DNA from: Steromphala cineraria
Lineage: Eukaryota; Mollusca; Gastropoda; Trochida; Trochidae
Length of the DNA stretch: 64,000 bases
Assembly (NCBI GenBank): GCA_916613615.1
Contig: OU744736.1
Location: 6,046,224-6,110,223 of the forward strand
Reading direction: 5' to 3'
In this document: piece by piece, positions 33,340 through 45,507 of the stretch
Layout of the letters: each line of letters begins with the position of its first letter
Numbering within the stretch: the first letter of the stretch is position 1
Notes under the pieces: generated by a model
Databases searched by the model: none
The model's input: the letters and a program-made list of their open reading frames with translations, nothing else
What the model was told of the DNA's origin: nothing
Made by a program: the position numbers and the translations under genes

Positions 33340-33770
33340 TTGCAACAATTTGCAACATACATTTGTATTGAATATGGAACAGGATTATATTCGGACTGAT
33401 ATCTACGTATCACTACATGTATGTGCAAAAGATAACAATAATAACAGAAGGGCATTGTCTTAGGGCTGACATCTACATGTTTATGATCAAACATCAAAAC
33501 ATAAGGGAGGGAATTATTTTGAGGCTGACATTTACTTGTCATCATGTGCAACAGATAACATTTGGAAGGGGAATATTTCGGAGTTGAAATCCACATTCCA
33601 CTTTGTGAAACAGATAACGTATGAAAGTGAATTAGAGATACGAGAATTAGAATTATAGATTAGAGTGGTTTGGGATTGACAGTGACATCTACATTTCGCA
33701 ATGTCGAACAGACAAAATATGGAAAGGATTGATCAAGGACTGTCGTCTACATGTCACCATGCATGTGTAT
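33340..33770. repeat. Degenerate tandem repeat, about 75-80 bp unit
   Basis: Units share the order GACATCTACATG, CATGTGCAACAGATAACA and ATGGAAGGG, recurring roughly five times with decay. It lies between the gene A promoter and the Tc1 element. Confidence 0.5.
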
Positions 33771-33855
33771 TAGAAACAGTAACTAAAGATAAAAGGAACT
33801 ACCTGCTTGTTAAAAGGCCTTCCTGTCTATCAACAAGAGCTATAATTAAGTAATA

Positions 33856-35696
33856 AACTGAACGCCAAAAGAATTGTTTCAATTTGAATATCATAAAAAG
33901 TTACGTGTTCAGTGGAATTTGTTTTGCTGTGTTGTAACACTCTATCAGTTTAGTGCTTTGTCCTAAAACAGCAGACCTGTAACTTTATTGATAAATAAGT
34001 TATCGCCAGTTCTTCATGGGTGGGGTCAATTGTCCTATTTCCGATCATGCAATAATTGAAGTGAAAATTGTAAAAATTAACCAAACTGACTTTATTTTCT
34101 TTGATAATGAATGCACATTTATAAAAAAGGAAATAAGTTACGTTTTTGAAAATATTATTCGTTATTTTGTCTGATAAATGACGAATTATTGAGATTTGTT
34201 ATTTCTCTATTCTAAACACAACCATAAGATTCTAAAAAAAAAGTTTGGTGTAAAATGTGCATCGACTATTTTAGGAAGCTTTGGCACATGCATTTTTACG
34301 GACTAGATGTGTTTTTAAAACTTTCTAAAAAGTGAACTTCTTAAACAATTTGGTTTTCATCAGAAGGATCATGTCACCAAAACGTAGTCATATAATTTTT
34401 ACCACGCATGATATGCACGTGAAATCAGTTGGTAACGGGTATAAAAGGCCCCTGTATTTATTATTTCACACCATAATACGATTACAATGCCGAGATTAAC
34501 AACAGAAGAGCGGACAAGAGCGATTGGAACGCTGCAAACTGGGTTCATTGATGGAGAAGTCGCTGCCGCATTCGGATGTCATCGTCTCACCATTCTTAGG
34601 CTGCGCGGACGTCTACAACAGACTGGATCGACTCGAGACTGAGCTAGAAGCGGTAGGCCGCCAGTAACAACCCCAAATGAAGACCGGTATCTGCTTCAAC
34701 TGCACCTCAGGCACCTCTACTGCACTTGGACACCAATCAGTCCTCAGACGGTGAGAACAACATGGACTGAGGTCATACCGGCCGATGCGAGCGCTGACAT
34801 CGACAAAACAGTTGCTTGGGCAAGAAATGTTCGACGTTGGCAGAACCAATACTGGCAGAGAGTGTTATTTTCCGACGAAAGTCGGTTCCAGATGCACGTA
34901 GCAGACGGGAGAAGGAGGGTCTACCGTCGCTGGGGTGAGGGGGAGGCACGCTGCTGCGTACAGGAAGTTATCCCTTTCAGTGGACGCAGCGTCATGGTCT
35001 GGGGTGGGATACGCGGCAACGCAACCACCGACCTCATTGTCATTTACGGCAATCCGACGGCGCAGAGGTACATTGACAGGGTCCTACAGCCAGAGGTCGT
35101 TCTATTTTACAACGCCATCCAAACACCCTTTTTCAACAGGACAATGCTCGTCCTCATGTAGCCAGAGTGACGTTACAGTACCTCAATGTCAACAACGTCC
35201 ACGTTTTGCCTTGGCCTGCCAGATCGCCCGATATGAATCCCATCGTTGCACCTCTGGGATTACATCGATCATAGGATCCGTCAACGTCGATACCAACCAC
35301 ACACACGTCAACAACTTATTGCTGCATTGATGGCCGAATGGAGGCATATACTACCTGCTTTCATTAGACGATTGACTTTTTCTGTGAGACGAAGAGTTCA
35401 GGCATGTTTGAATGCCAACGGCGGACATACCAGATACTGATCACATACAATTTGTCATTAAATTAATGATTATTCAATGATTTTTGTTTTGTACATGATC
35501 GGAAATAGGACAATTGACCCAACCCATGAAGAACTGGCGAACACTTATTTACCATTAAAGTTACAGGTCTGCTATTTTAGCACAAAGTACTTAACTGATG
35601 GAGTGTTACAACACAACAAAGCAAATTCCTCTGAACACGTAACTTTTTATGATATTCAAATTCAAAAAGGTGTAACATTTCTTTTGGCGTTCAGTT
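33856..35696 (+). mobile_element. Tc1-type transposon with long TIRs
   Basis: The ends read AACTGAACGCCAAAAGAA and its inverse, flanked by TA on both sides (854-855 and 697-698 in local numbering), as expected for the Tc1/mariner superfamily. The inverted repeats extend about 200 bp with modest divergence, out to about 34050 and in from about 35495. The total length is 1841 bp and the transposase inside is broken. Confidence 0.9.
34487..35440 (+). pseudogene. Tc1-type transposase, inactive
   Basis: ATG at 34487 starts MPRLTTEERTRAIG, an N-terminal helix-turn-helix typical of the group, then a stop (TGA) follows about codon 55 just before ARSGRPPVTTP. The middle seems shortened before the first catalytic motif VLFSDESRF (near 34866), and VMVWGGI is intact. 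A missing T in a T run near 35130 shifts the frame before the QQDNARPH second aspartate. One extra base near 35242 breaks the third catalytic region (NPI, then HLWDYI). The end NANGGHTRY is intact. Confidence 0.88.
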
Positions 35697-37247
35697 TACA
35701 TGATTATACTGTTAAAACTGACCAGATAACGTCACCAGCCAGCTCTTATTGAAAGCGTTTTACAGACGTTTAGAGCCAAAGGGCTAAAATTTGTATTTTT
35801 CGAATCCCGTGAAAATCAAATGAAATCGGTTATTGATACGGTGTTTCTCACCTGGGCACTGCTTTACTAGGCTGGTGTCTTAAGGGCCTCATCAATCGTA
35901 TGGCTAGAAAATCATCAGACAAATTTTATTTCAGCTAGACTCTTAGTGTTTGACTGTATTGAGGGTTAAAGGTCACCTGAAACGACTCCTTTGTCACAGA
36001 ACTCAGATAAGAATCACAGTTAGGTACGAGTGCAGGGTTTAAAATTCTTTCACTCAATGAGATAGTTATCTTAAAGGGCATTTCAAAATTAACTTATCAA
36101 GGAGAAGCCTACCATCTGACGTCACTGCGAATTATCAAAATTCAGTGAATGAAGATTTTCTTCCCTGGAGCAATTTTCAGAATTGAATTGCCAAATTATG
36201 AATTCTGAAAGTGCCATTTCAATAGATCTTTAATGTTATTCCAACCGGAAATCAAAGATAAACATATAAACCTTCCATCTAGATCTGTTTTAGATTGAAA
36301 TTCATACTCGTTATATGACACAAAATAATGTAAGTTATATACTGCATGTATGATCAGTTCAAAGGCACAATATTTGTTTGAAAAGTATTGTTATATTTAT
36401 ATTATCACATGCCCCTCTGGTCCCTAGTTTTTACATACTTAGAAAAATAAATTCCTGTCAAATTATGACTTGATTCGTACAAATTATGCACATTCCTGAT
36501 CATGCATTTTCATTTACACTTTCAAAATGATTTTAATGACAAAAGGTGCTTATCATACGATTATCTTATTGATATTTCTGGTTTATCGGCTTAATAAAGT
36601 CAACGGATAAGTTCGGTATCCGTTGGGGTCATATACACGTTTCTATTCCCAAAGTCACGGGCGCCGCCATCTTGGTGTCACGTGACCGTCCGCCATTAAG
36701 GTGCTGAAGAAAACGTCAAATTGCCTGACGTCCGTAGGGAAGCGGCGTAAAACTCTTCGCTTGTCATATCCGAACAACTTGTAAAACCAAGATTAAACGA
36801 TCAAATAAAAACTGCACAGCCTATCTTCTAGTTCAGCTCTCAGTTAATGTTCGTTGTTTCACCGCAAGCTGCCATTGCAAGTTACCCGAAGGGAAGCAAC
36901 TCTTGCCCCTACCCGTAAGGTGTTAGAACTTGTGTTCGAATCCGTCAAAGACACGTTGAAATGTTTTTAATTTGAAAATTACCCTTTTTTATAGTTTTGT
37001 TTTTAAATTTTTAAATTTTGAGTTGAGACTGAATAACTGAATAACTGAAACGGCATTAAAAGGCATTCATAAGGAGGAATTATAGTTGTCAATTCACTGT
37101 CGCAGTCATTACACCGTTCCTTTGCATATATCAATGCTGGCATCTTTTTAAACAATGTCAACTATTAAAATAGTATTATCAAGCATTAATTTCGAATACA
37201 AATTTAAAATGACATTGTATGACATAGAATGTATCATGCTTGTGCGT
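35697..37247. other. Intergenic stretch with no recognised gene
   Basis: No exon is supported. A B-box-like TGTTCGAATCC occurs at about 36950 without a matching A box. Confidence 0.4.
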
Positions 37248-37354
37248 TTTGGGATCGTAAATATCCTGCATTAGGAGAAACACTATGTATTTAGCTCGCC
37301 AAGGCTCGCAAAGTACAATTTGTATTCCCAATGCAGGATATTTACGATCCCAAA
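37248..37354. repeat. 25-bp perfect inverted repeat
   Basis: TTTGGGATCGTAAATATCC plus TGCATT at 37248-37272 is exactly inverted at 37330-37354, with a 57-nt spacer. It is probably the core of a small non-autonomous element; ends and target duplication were not determined. Confidence 0.7.
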
Positions 37355-37734
37355 TCACACTTACATGATAACCTCTATTTAAATCTATGCTGACCAACTT
37401 ATAGAAACAAAAAATAATACCATTAGTTACTGATACTGTAACCTTTACAGGAACGCAACTGGATTAGATTTTGCCCAAATGTCAGTTGAACGCATATGGG
37501 CATTCAATAATTAGATAGAATTACCGCTGCTTATTATGTGGGTAGCATAACGTCACTTGTATTCTCATATTCCTTTCCTTTCTATGTTGTAACTGTAGGT
37601 AATCCACTGATACACCTCTAGTTCTCTAATACACTTACTATTTATTGTTAATATGCACGTAGTCAGGAGAAGAGATCTTCAACGTCGACAAATAATTGTA
37701 CTAATTTAATAAAAATTATAATGAAAGATATTGG

Positions 37735-38055
37735 GAATCGAACGAGGGACTTTTATGTTATTGAGCAGCGACTCTATCGATTGAGCTACTGAGCATTGAT
37801 ACAAGCAGAGGTTGTTTTATGTATACATATTTTCCATATATATAAGGCTATGTATATAAGTACTAGTATATATGACTCTACCTGAGTGGAGTATACATAA
37901 GTCAGATATACCCACACTTCCTTCGGTGTATCGGCCAATAACCTCCTGTTTGAATCGTGGTTCCTCGGCTCCACTACGCTAAGCCTCGGAGACCCAGGAT
38001 TCAAACAGGAGGTTAATGAGCGTTAGACCTCGGGAAGTGTTGGTATATCTATAAC
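37735..38055. repeat. tRNA-like head next to a nested hairpin
   Basis: On the minus strand TAGCTCAATCGATAGAG (about 37790) resembles an A box and CGTTCGATTCCC (about 37740) a B box, but the T stem does not pair, so this is a SINE-type head and not a tRNA gene. Alongside, AACCTCCTGTTTGAATC (37940-37956) is inverted at 37998-38014, and AGATATACCCACACTTCC (37904) is nearly inverted at 38033-38050, a two-tier hairpin. Confidence 0.5.
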
Positions 38056-39107
38056 TTATAAATGACCTGCATCCTGCTACATAAGCGTATATGTCTCCAC
38101 GTTGGGCTACAAACTATTCCCTGATATCCTCCTGTAGTGTTCTGCCGTATCGCTAAATAAAGCCAGCCAATCAAATGATGCGCTTTCAGTGATAGCGGCG
38201 AAAATGTTTTGTAGGCTTCGTTCCGCGTGCTCACCTCGTGATTCATATTAACCAATGGGAGTGCTATAAGATAATAAATCTGATTCTCATTGCAGGCTCC
38301 CGCTACGCTCCAAATCGCACCCTCTTAAATTTCCACGACATCACTAGACCACAGTGTATGGAGTTCGAAATAGTTTGACTGAAAACAGTCGGGACAGTTG
38401 GGATGTATGATCAGTTTGAGAAGTATTTATTTGCTGAACCTCTTATCTTACCCTGAATGTGTTACACCAGATAATTCGTAAGGATAGAAATGTATGTGTG
38501 TAAACTAATGTCATGGTATGTTCAGTTGGAAGTGTGTAAAAAGTAGGATCTTACCATGTTTTGTTGTACAAATGTTATCACCATGCAAATTAAAGCACCT
38601 TGAAATACTCCTATTACAAATGTCCAAATAATAGACTTACAGATTTTTTTCGGTTTCCGTGAGACTGAAGTTATCAATAATGATACAAGGCATTTAATGA
38701 CAGAATTTGAAAGTACAACAGGTTACCATATTTTCGTAAGATTGATTTGAACATTGTGTAAACATTTTCACTGGGTTAGTTTCGAACTTCATTGTGTAAG
38801 ACTTTAGCTGTATATCCAGCGGTTTAGTTATACGATTTCATGTAATGAGTTTTACCACTTCAGACTCAAACCTTTAAAAGTAACAAACTCTGCGACCTTA
38901 AACAATATTATTTCCCACTTATTCTAGGGTCTTATGCATGACAACACTTTATTATTTGTGATACATTGCAATCACTGTGTGTGCCCTTGGCATCCGCGCT
39001 GGCGTCCTGCAGTGTAGCATCAGTTCGTTCAAACGTTGTACTATGTTATACTGAATGTCAAGCAAGGCAATTACTCTCATCTAAAGATTATTATAACATC
39101 TTTTCAA

Positions 39108-39950
39108 ACTAGATTAGCGTTTGCGGGACACCGCAAAAGCAGAGCAGCCTCGAAACTTTGGGTTTCGCCTTAACCTGTTCCGCCTTTTACAGGCCTCAGC
39201 AAATTTGGCATTTTATCGTGACCTTGACCTTTGACACTCAAGGTCACACTATCATGAAAACATTTCATTGAATATAACATTAATGTTATGAATTAAAGTG
39301 TTACAAGATAAAATAATCAATTTTCTCAATATATGTTGACCTTGCTGTGACCTTGACCTTCGACAGTTTCTACCCACATTTTTTGGAAAATGTTGTACTT
39401 CTCAAGAGATAATATATACAAAATCTAAACTTCATAGCACACAAACTTTTCATGGGTTCTGAAAAGCTAAATGGGATAAAGTTACACCCAAATGTAGTGC
39501 ACATTGCAATAACTCATATCTCATGGTCACACAATCATTGAACACTTGTTATTGAGTTTAACAATAATGTTCGCATTTTCGCTAAACCATGCTAAAGTCA
39601 TGACCTTGCTGTGACCTTGACCTTTGATGGATTATAGCCAAAACCCTTTCAACATTTTCTACTTTTCCAAGGATGATATATACCAAGTTAGAGCTTCATA
39701 ACACAAAAACTTTTCAAGTTATCGCGTTTACAAGGAATTCTTAGAGTGATTACATAGCTCGTGACCTTGACCTTTGACCTAGAAAGTGAACGTGTCAAAA
39801 TCGTTCCCCCGAGATATGAGTTGTAATTTATGAATAAAAGTTCTGGGAAGCTTAGTGGAAGAAAGTTATAGCTAGTAATACCAGTGCGGCGGCGGCGGTG
39901 GAAACTTTACAAAAACTGATAGCAGCCCCGTCCTTAGACGGGGCTGCTAA
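39108..39950. mobile_element. 'gtgaccttgacctt' element with terminal hairpin
   Basis: Inserted in copy B relative to the empty site in copy A near 6295. It contains four or more GTGACCTTGACCTTTG motifs and a GGCGGCGGCGG tract, and ends in a hairpin with a perfect 12-bp stem and CTTA loop (39921-39948) followed by AA. A 3' hairpin recalls Helitron-type ends, but no TC start or clean insertion site was shown, so the class is open. Confidence 0.65.
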
Positions 39951-40847
39951 TGAAAATACCATGAATAGAAACCCTGTACGCAAGATGATTGGCGGACACT
40001 CTCCAAAGTATACTACCGCTCTGGTGTAAATTATATGTTAACTAATAGTTGACACTCACTTGACTAACCAACATATATCAAACTCCGCAATACAAGAATA
40101 GATGAACATGATTAAAGATGTAACTGGTCCTTGTGTTCTTCCAACTTGAGAGTGTGGTGAATGATATCTGTTTTACTCAACATAAAGAAGCCTTGACCAA
40201 TTTCTGATACAAATAGCTCCTGATAAATTAATAGTAGAAGCTCTTATAAAATGTAGGAAAGATGTCTGTTAAACGATAAGATTTGATGCGATACCAACTT
40301 CTTAATAAGATTTGAAGCGATTACCTTAAATCAAGTCTTTTCAAATTAAATTGAAAAAGGAAAAGAATATTCTCAAATTGATTCTAACAAAAGAATGTAA
40401 CACTGTATTGAGTTATTTGATTTTTACTTCATTAGAATTTGCACGGTTAAAACTAAATTAGTGGTAACATGTCAGGTCCTCCTTAACTGGTAAAATTTCT
40501 CAGAAAATAAAGGGGAATTTAGAAATATTTAATTCGCTAGAATTTAACATTTTATATTTGTGCTTAATACAATGGAAATGTTTTTAACGATTCTGTACAA
40601 CTTTCTTGTGATTGCAGTCGTTAACTCGAAATTTCGTCATCGATCATGCTTAAACAGAATTAAAGCGTTTTAACATTCACTATTCATTTTTTTGCAGCCC
40701 TTAGTTTTGAATTTGACAAACATGAAATCTAAAATGTGTGTATGAAAGACCTAATGTATGTCCCTAGCTACTAGCCTAGCTTCGATTTACCATTGCCTTA
40801 AATTAAAACAATGACCTCTAACCAACTGACCTTTAACTAATCAAATG

Positions 40848-40853
40848 TTTATT
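40848..40853 (-). terminator. Candidate polyadenylation signal, gene B
   Basis: AATAAA on the minus strand is conserved at the equivalent place in gene A (7703-7708). Confidence 0.3.
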
Positions 40854-41301
40854 TATAGGAAAATATCGCAAAGTTAGAGGGTCAAAATTGGGAAGATCCA
40901 CACCATGAGGATACATTCACATCAAGTATTAAAACCTATTTGTAACAAATCAAATTTGTATTTTTTATAAACAATGCCAATAGAACGACAATAGACAATA
41001 ACCTGTCATCATATAAATAACAGGGGGACTATCCAATGGGATTAAATCTTATTACTAAATAAACGTTAGTGTGAAATATGAAATTAAATAAACTAGTAAA
41101 TTGTTGAATACATATACATTTGTCTTAAAAACAGTCTTAACACAAGATACCTACATTATTCTATCAATTGGTACCAATTTGAATACCAAAATCAAGTGCA
41201 ATTTTAATTTAAACTTGAATACCAGTGTATTACAAGAGAGCCTATTTGTCAAACTGAATCTTCTAGGTTCTTCACTTCACATATTTGATTATTTTATAAG
41301 T

Positions 41302-41569
41302 TCACAGTTTGATGTACAATTCTCTGTGTTCTATGACATCAATGAAGCCACTGTTGACGTGTCCTTGTGATGTACTGTCCATCGTTATTCTAGATCTCTC
41401 ATCAATCTGATGTGCTCTGTCCTTGGAACCCTCCACGTGGTGAGAATCAAGATCTTCACCTCTTAGCTCTGTAAACACCTGGTTGACAACACCAGTCCTA
41501 GCAGATCCAAGTTCTTCCCCTGTATGATCAGAAGAGGTCAGCCTGGCTTTCTGATTATGCTTCAGGATG
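41302..41569 (-). CDS. Gene B exon 8: cytoplasmic tail and stop
   Basis: Begins after TTTGTTTCAG in phase 2. The tail is polar ([23 protein letters not shown]) and has no recognised domain or tyrosine cluster. Confidence 0.88.
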
Positions 41570-44500
41570 CTGAAACAAAGCTTATGATGATGAATTTTAA
41601 AGATGTCTATCGTCCATATTCTTACGTGACATATTTTATGTATTCCTTGTTTCATTGTTTTACCTTATTTATTAATTTATGTGTTTTACATTCTTTGGAC
41701 AACAAACTCGAGGCAATGTTTAAATAGCAATGAATAAACCTGTTCCTCCTCCAACAGTAAATGGCCAGATCGACAAGAAACAACAGAACCACGGCTCCAA
41801 CAGCTACACCAACAACAACGGGAGTCCAGTCGAAAACTGCAATGAATATATGACAATGATTCAACTTCATTTTGAATGAGGTATATGCTTTATGCTATGA
41901 TAGGAAATAAAATATCCAATAGGTCTTTAAGATATACTTTTCACCACGTATCGGTTACCCAACAATTGAATTAGAGATGTAGTTCATTTCCCTTAATTCA
42001 TTATGGTGGATTTCCTATCATAATGTTTGTTCCGACTTTGTTCCTACCAGGACAGGGTCTGGTTCCACACCGTGCTGGCCCAGTGCTGATGTTCACACCA
42101 GGACATGCTAGGCCTCCATATACGGGAGCTGGGTGGGTGCAGGTCCGGGTTCGACTCTGCTGGACTACAGCACCACCACAAGTAACAGGACAGATAGGAA
42201 TAAGCCACCCCTCCCACACAGACCAAGCACCATCAACTGTGGAACATTGAATCAAAGATCGTTACAGTTAATTAATGTACAAAATCACACCATCTCAATT
42301 TGGTGGCTGTGAGGCGATCACTTTTGTACTGAATTTCAGAGATCCATTACAGTAAAAGTTTGTTTTTAGTTGGTCTTAACAGTGTCTTGATTGTCAATCA
42401 TCATTCACTGTTACATTTATTAACGGGGTGCGATTAAAAGTTTCATCTGAATAACATCAAGGTCTTGGAGACAATCTTTCAAACACTCAAAAACATATGT
42501 CAGACTAAAGAAGATTAACATACAATTTACTCGAATGCATATACATTAAGAAGCTCACCAGGACACGGCTCAATTCCGCACTGAACACTTTCCGTCTCAT
42601 TGTTGTTTCCAGGACAAAGAGTTCCACCATACTGAGGTACCGGGTTGTCACAGAGACGTAGTCTCACCAGTGTAGCTGATCCTCCCCCACAGGTCACTGA
42701 ACACAACGGTATACTCCAGCTCGCCCATACAGACCAGGATCCGTCGACTACAATTGAAATTCAAAGGTCTCATAATATCCAATTTCACAATTTATAGATT
42801 TCTAAAATGTTCATTCAATGTCCATTTCGCATCCCAAACACAAGATAACCTTTGATCAACACCTTGCATCTTTCCGTTTAATAACAATCATATTATTACA
42901 AAGAGCATTCATAAAGGGTAATGTCGTCAAGCAAAATACATTCTACCCAAAACACCACTCATAATAAACCGTCAATAGTGTTGTTAATAGTCCGTCAAAG
43001 ATGGGCTTATTCAGACATATTTGTTTTTCCTTTTTGTAAATCCATAATGTTTTGATTGTCAGTTGTGATAACATATACACCTGCAGAGTTCTTACTAGGA
43101 CAAGGGCTAACTCCACAGGACACTTCCTCGGTAACATTATCTGCCCCTTCACAGATGGCGCCACCATGTTGAGGGGCGGGATCATCACAGGAGCGGGTTC
43201 GAACTCTCTGTACAACATCCCCTCCACATGACACGGGACAGTCAGGCACCGCCCACTCGCCCCAAGAACTCCATCTACCCTCAACTGACATGATAAACTT
43301 AAATAAATGATGATTGTAATGCTATTCGCTTATCATCATGGCATGATTGTTATGATATGCACTGTGTATAACCGTACACCGGAACTAGCGAGGTGTACGG
43401 CGGAGAAATGTTGCTAGCGAGGAGCCGAAATCGAAAGTTAGGTAATATTTTACTTCATTTCTTTCAAATAATCAACATCATGTGGTAATTTTAGCACACA
43501 TACTTAGTAAAATGTATGTGCTTGTCATTCTGTATCCAAGGGACAGTAACAATGACAGTTGCGAGTAATGCTGTTGTTAGTAACATATTTGCTATCTATG
43601 ACTATGAACAGGATATGAAATTAAATAGTTATGTCTCGGAAAGCTATTGACATGATAATAACATAGAAAAAGTTGATGAAACGGCGATGATTGCTTTTTA
43701 AGCGATCCTGTTTGCGATCACGCTCCTCGCTAGCAACATTTCTCCGCCGTACACCTCGCTAGTTGCGGTGTACGGTTATACACAGTGATATGTAAACCTC
43801 GACTTTGTAATGTTATTAGGAAACTGCCATCTGGTCACGATAAGCAACAGATTTATGACAAGAACATAGCTGGCAATGTTTTCAATGACATAATTCATCA
43901 GAAAAATCAACAATTTATCAATAGTCAGACGTATTTCTTATTTCATAACTTTTTGGTATTTTAAAGTATTCAACTGTCTTGCGATTGATTTAGCTTCAAA
44001 CTAGAGTATGAGTTGAAATTGAATTGAAAAGCAACACTTGACCACTGGCTGTCCTATACAAAACTTAATACAAAAAACGATATCTAATGTAGTCACAACT
44101 TAAACGTTAACGCTAAATAAAAATGTATGTGTTATAATGAACAAACTGTAACTAGCTATACATACCAGGACACTCATCAGGTCCACAAGTGAAGGGTACT
44201 GACTCACTGTTGGGTCCTGGACATGCCTCCCCTCCATTCAGAGGCTCTGGGTTGTCACACAGTCGGGATCTGACCCTCTCTGCTGCCCCTCCCCCACACG
44301 ATACTGGACATTGTCCGTCTGTCCACCCACTCCAGCTGGACCACTCACCATCGACTGGAAATCAAACATTGAAAATAAGTATTCTCCGTCTCAGCGTCCT
44401 TATGTCTTACCCGCTATCAATTTACTGCTCTGATGATGTTGATTCTTATAAGAATGATACAGTAAATGGTTTGTTGTAATATGTTCTCAGAGATTGATCC

Positions 44501-45507
44501 ATGTTAATGACGTCACTCTGTTGTGCTAACAGTGGGGTATTTTTCAAGAATCCACTGCTCTTTGATTATCCCGGCTATGGGGGTATCAGATGTTTATAAT
44601 TCATTTTGTCACATAGTCATTAAAAGTTAAATGTAATAAAGTTCAGGAAAACAGTCTTTACAGAGACCACTTCATATGATAAATGAAGAAAAACAGAAAC
44701 TGAAAAACTTTAAAAAGACCAGTGACTGGGAAAAACTTTCTGGAAAAGTAGTAACAAGATCGCAAGACCCACTAGATATAATAAAAAACAGTGTTACGAA
44801 AAGACCACTCATGACGACAACAACAATGTGAGAAATCAATTAGAAAGAACAGCTTACAGTAACAAGACATAGGAAAAAATTGTGATTTTTTTTTTGCGAG
44901 AACAGTGTATGGAAATGCTACCCACGAGGACAAGGATTAGTAGAGCAGTTCCTGGTCTCAAACTCAATGCTGACCCCCGCGCAGTCGCTACCCCCAGGGG
45001 CGGGGGCGGGGCTGTCACACTCCCGGGTGCGGGTCAGTGTCTGAGTCCCTCCTCCACACGTGACTGGACACTCAGTACGTTCTGTCCATGGGGCCCACAA
45101 GCCGAACTGTCCACCAACTGTCATATTTGTTAAGAAATAGAGTAGCCAAAACCATAATAGAAGACCGTACTGAATTCTGATAAGCAGACTAAAAGATTGG
45201 CGGTTCTTTGATCTTTGACTACACTGTTCTAAAATTCTAAGACTTAGCAATTGAGATTCAAAAACTAGTACTCGAGGACATCATATGATTGACCCATTCA
45301 TTCGTCATTCCATTCGCTGCATACTCCTAAAACACATTTTTAGAATTGTGAAAAACAGTAGTTTTCAACAACAGCATTGTAAGTGCAATTGTCTATAATT
45401 TTGCCATAATGTATCCAAGAGGAAGCATACCTACCTTGTCCGTCCACAACTCGTACGTGTAAAGATAGAGCGCAGAACACAATGCATGTTACTTCTCTTA
45501 TTGCCAT
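41302..45507 (-). CDS. Gene B: five-TSP1 type I membrane protein
   Basis: Complete eight-exon gene: 45507-45435, 45117-44926, 44354-44166, 43284-43096, 42747-42559, 42236-42048, 41836-41740 and 41569-41302. The coding sequence is 1386 nt or 461 residues. The order is signal peptide (about 1-24), five TSP1 repeats of about 63 residues (about 25-340), one helix (about 345-370) and a polar tail of about 90 residues. All TSP1 exons are phase 1-1 and four are exactly 189 nt. WxxW and CPVTCG or CPVSCG motifs are present for C-mannosylation and O-fucosylation. It is expected at the cell surface, binding matrix, glycans or other proteins through the TSP1 stack; the ligand is unknown. It is the intact paralogue of the gene A 3' half. 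Confidence 0.88.
41740..41836 (-). CDS. Gene B exon 7: membrane helix
   Basis: A 97-nt exon, phase 1 to 2. It codes a hydrophobic stretch from [13 protein letters not shown] through [12 protein letters not shown], about 25 residues, followed by WRRN, a positive inside stop-transfer. Confidence 0.9.
42048..42236 (-). CDS. Gene B exon 6: TSP1 repeat 5
   Basis: 189 nt, phase 1-1. [15 protein letters not shown] and six cysteines are present. The acceptor is TTCCACAG and the donor GTAGGA. Confidence 0.9.
42559..42747 (-). CDS. Gene B exon 5: TSP1 repeat 4
   Basis: 189 nt, phase 1-1. [15 protein letters not shown], six cysteines and an NET sequon. The acceptor is AATTGTAG and the donor GTGAGC. 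Confidence 0.9.
43096..43284 (-). CDS. Gene B exon 4: TSP1 repeat 3
   Basis: 189 nt, phase 1-1. [15 protein letters not shown] and an NVT sequon. The donor is a strong GTAAGA. Confidence 0.9.
43360..43787. mobile_element. 428-bp element with CACTGTG ends and 5-bp TSD
   Basis: Both ends read inward CACTGTGTATAACCGTACAC and are matched for 66 bp with a single mismatch (position 23). ATATG lies directly outside each end (43355-43359 and 43788-43792), a 5-bp target-site duplication. CACTGTG fits the CACWRTG terminal heptamer known for Transib and RAG-like transposons, which make 5-bp duplications. Each arm also has an internal inverted pair, CCGTACACC and GGTGTACGG, and two copies of CTAGCGAGG. 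No transposase is present. It sits in gene B intron 3. Confidence 0.85.
44166..44354 (-). CDS. Gene B exon 3: TSP1 repeat 2
   Basis: 189 nt, phase 1-1. [15 protein letters not shown] and six cysteines. The acceptor is GATTTCCAG and the donor GTATGT. Confidence 0.9.
44926..45117 (-). CDS. Gene B exon 2: TSP1 repeat 1
   Basis: 192 nt, phase 1-1. [20 protein letters not shown] and further cysteines ending NPCP. The donor GTGGGT was chosen over the next GT because only it keeps the phase of exon 3. Confidence 0.88.

Larger units (their letters stand above)
38570..43330. repeat. Segmental duplication, copy B
   Basis: Partner of 5750-10180, same orientation, about 33 kb away. It lacks the MITE of copy A but carries the 39108-39950 insertion that copy A lacks. 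Confidence 0.85.

Noticed and set aside
36900..36960. B-box-like TGTTCGAATCC, possible tRNA
   Set aside because: No A box at the right distance and no cloverleaf.
37735..37800. Possible tRNA gene (minus strand) with A- and B-box-like words
   Set aside because: The T stem does not pair and there is no proper acceptor stem; a SINE-type head is more likely.
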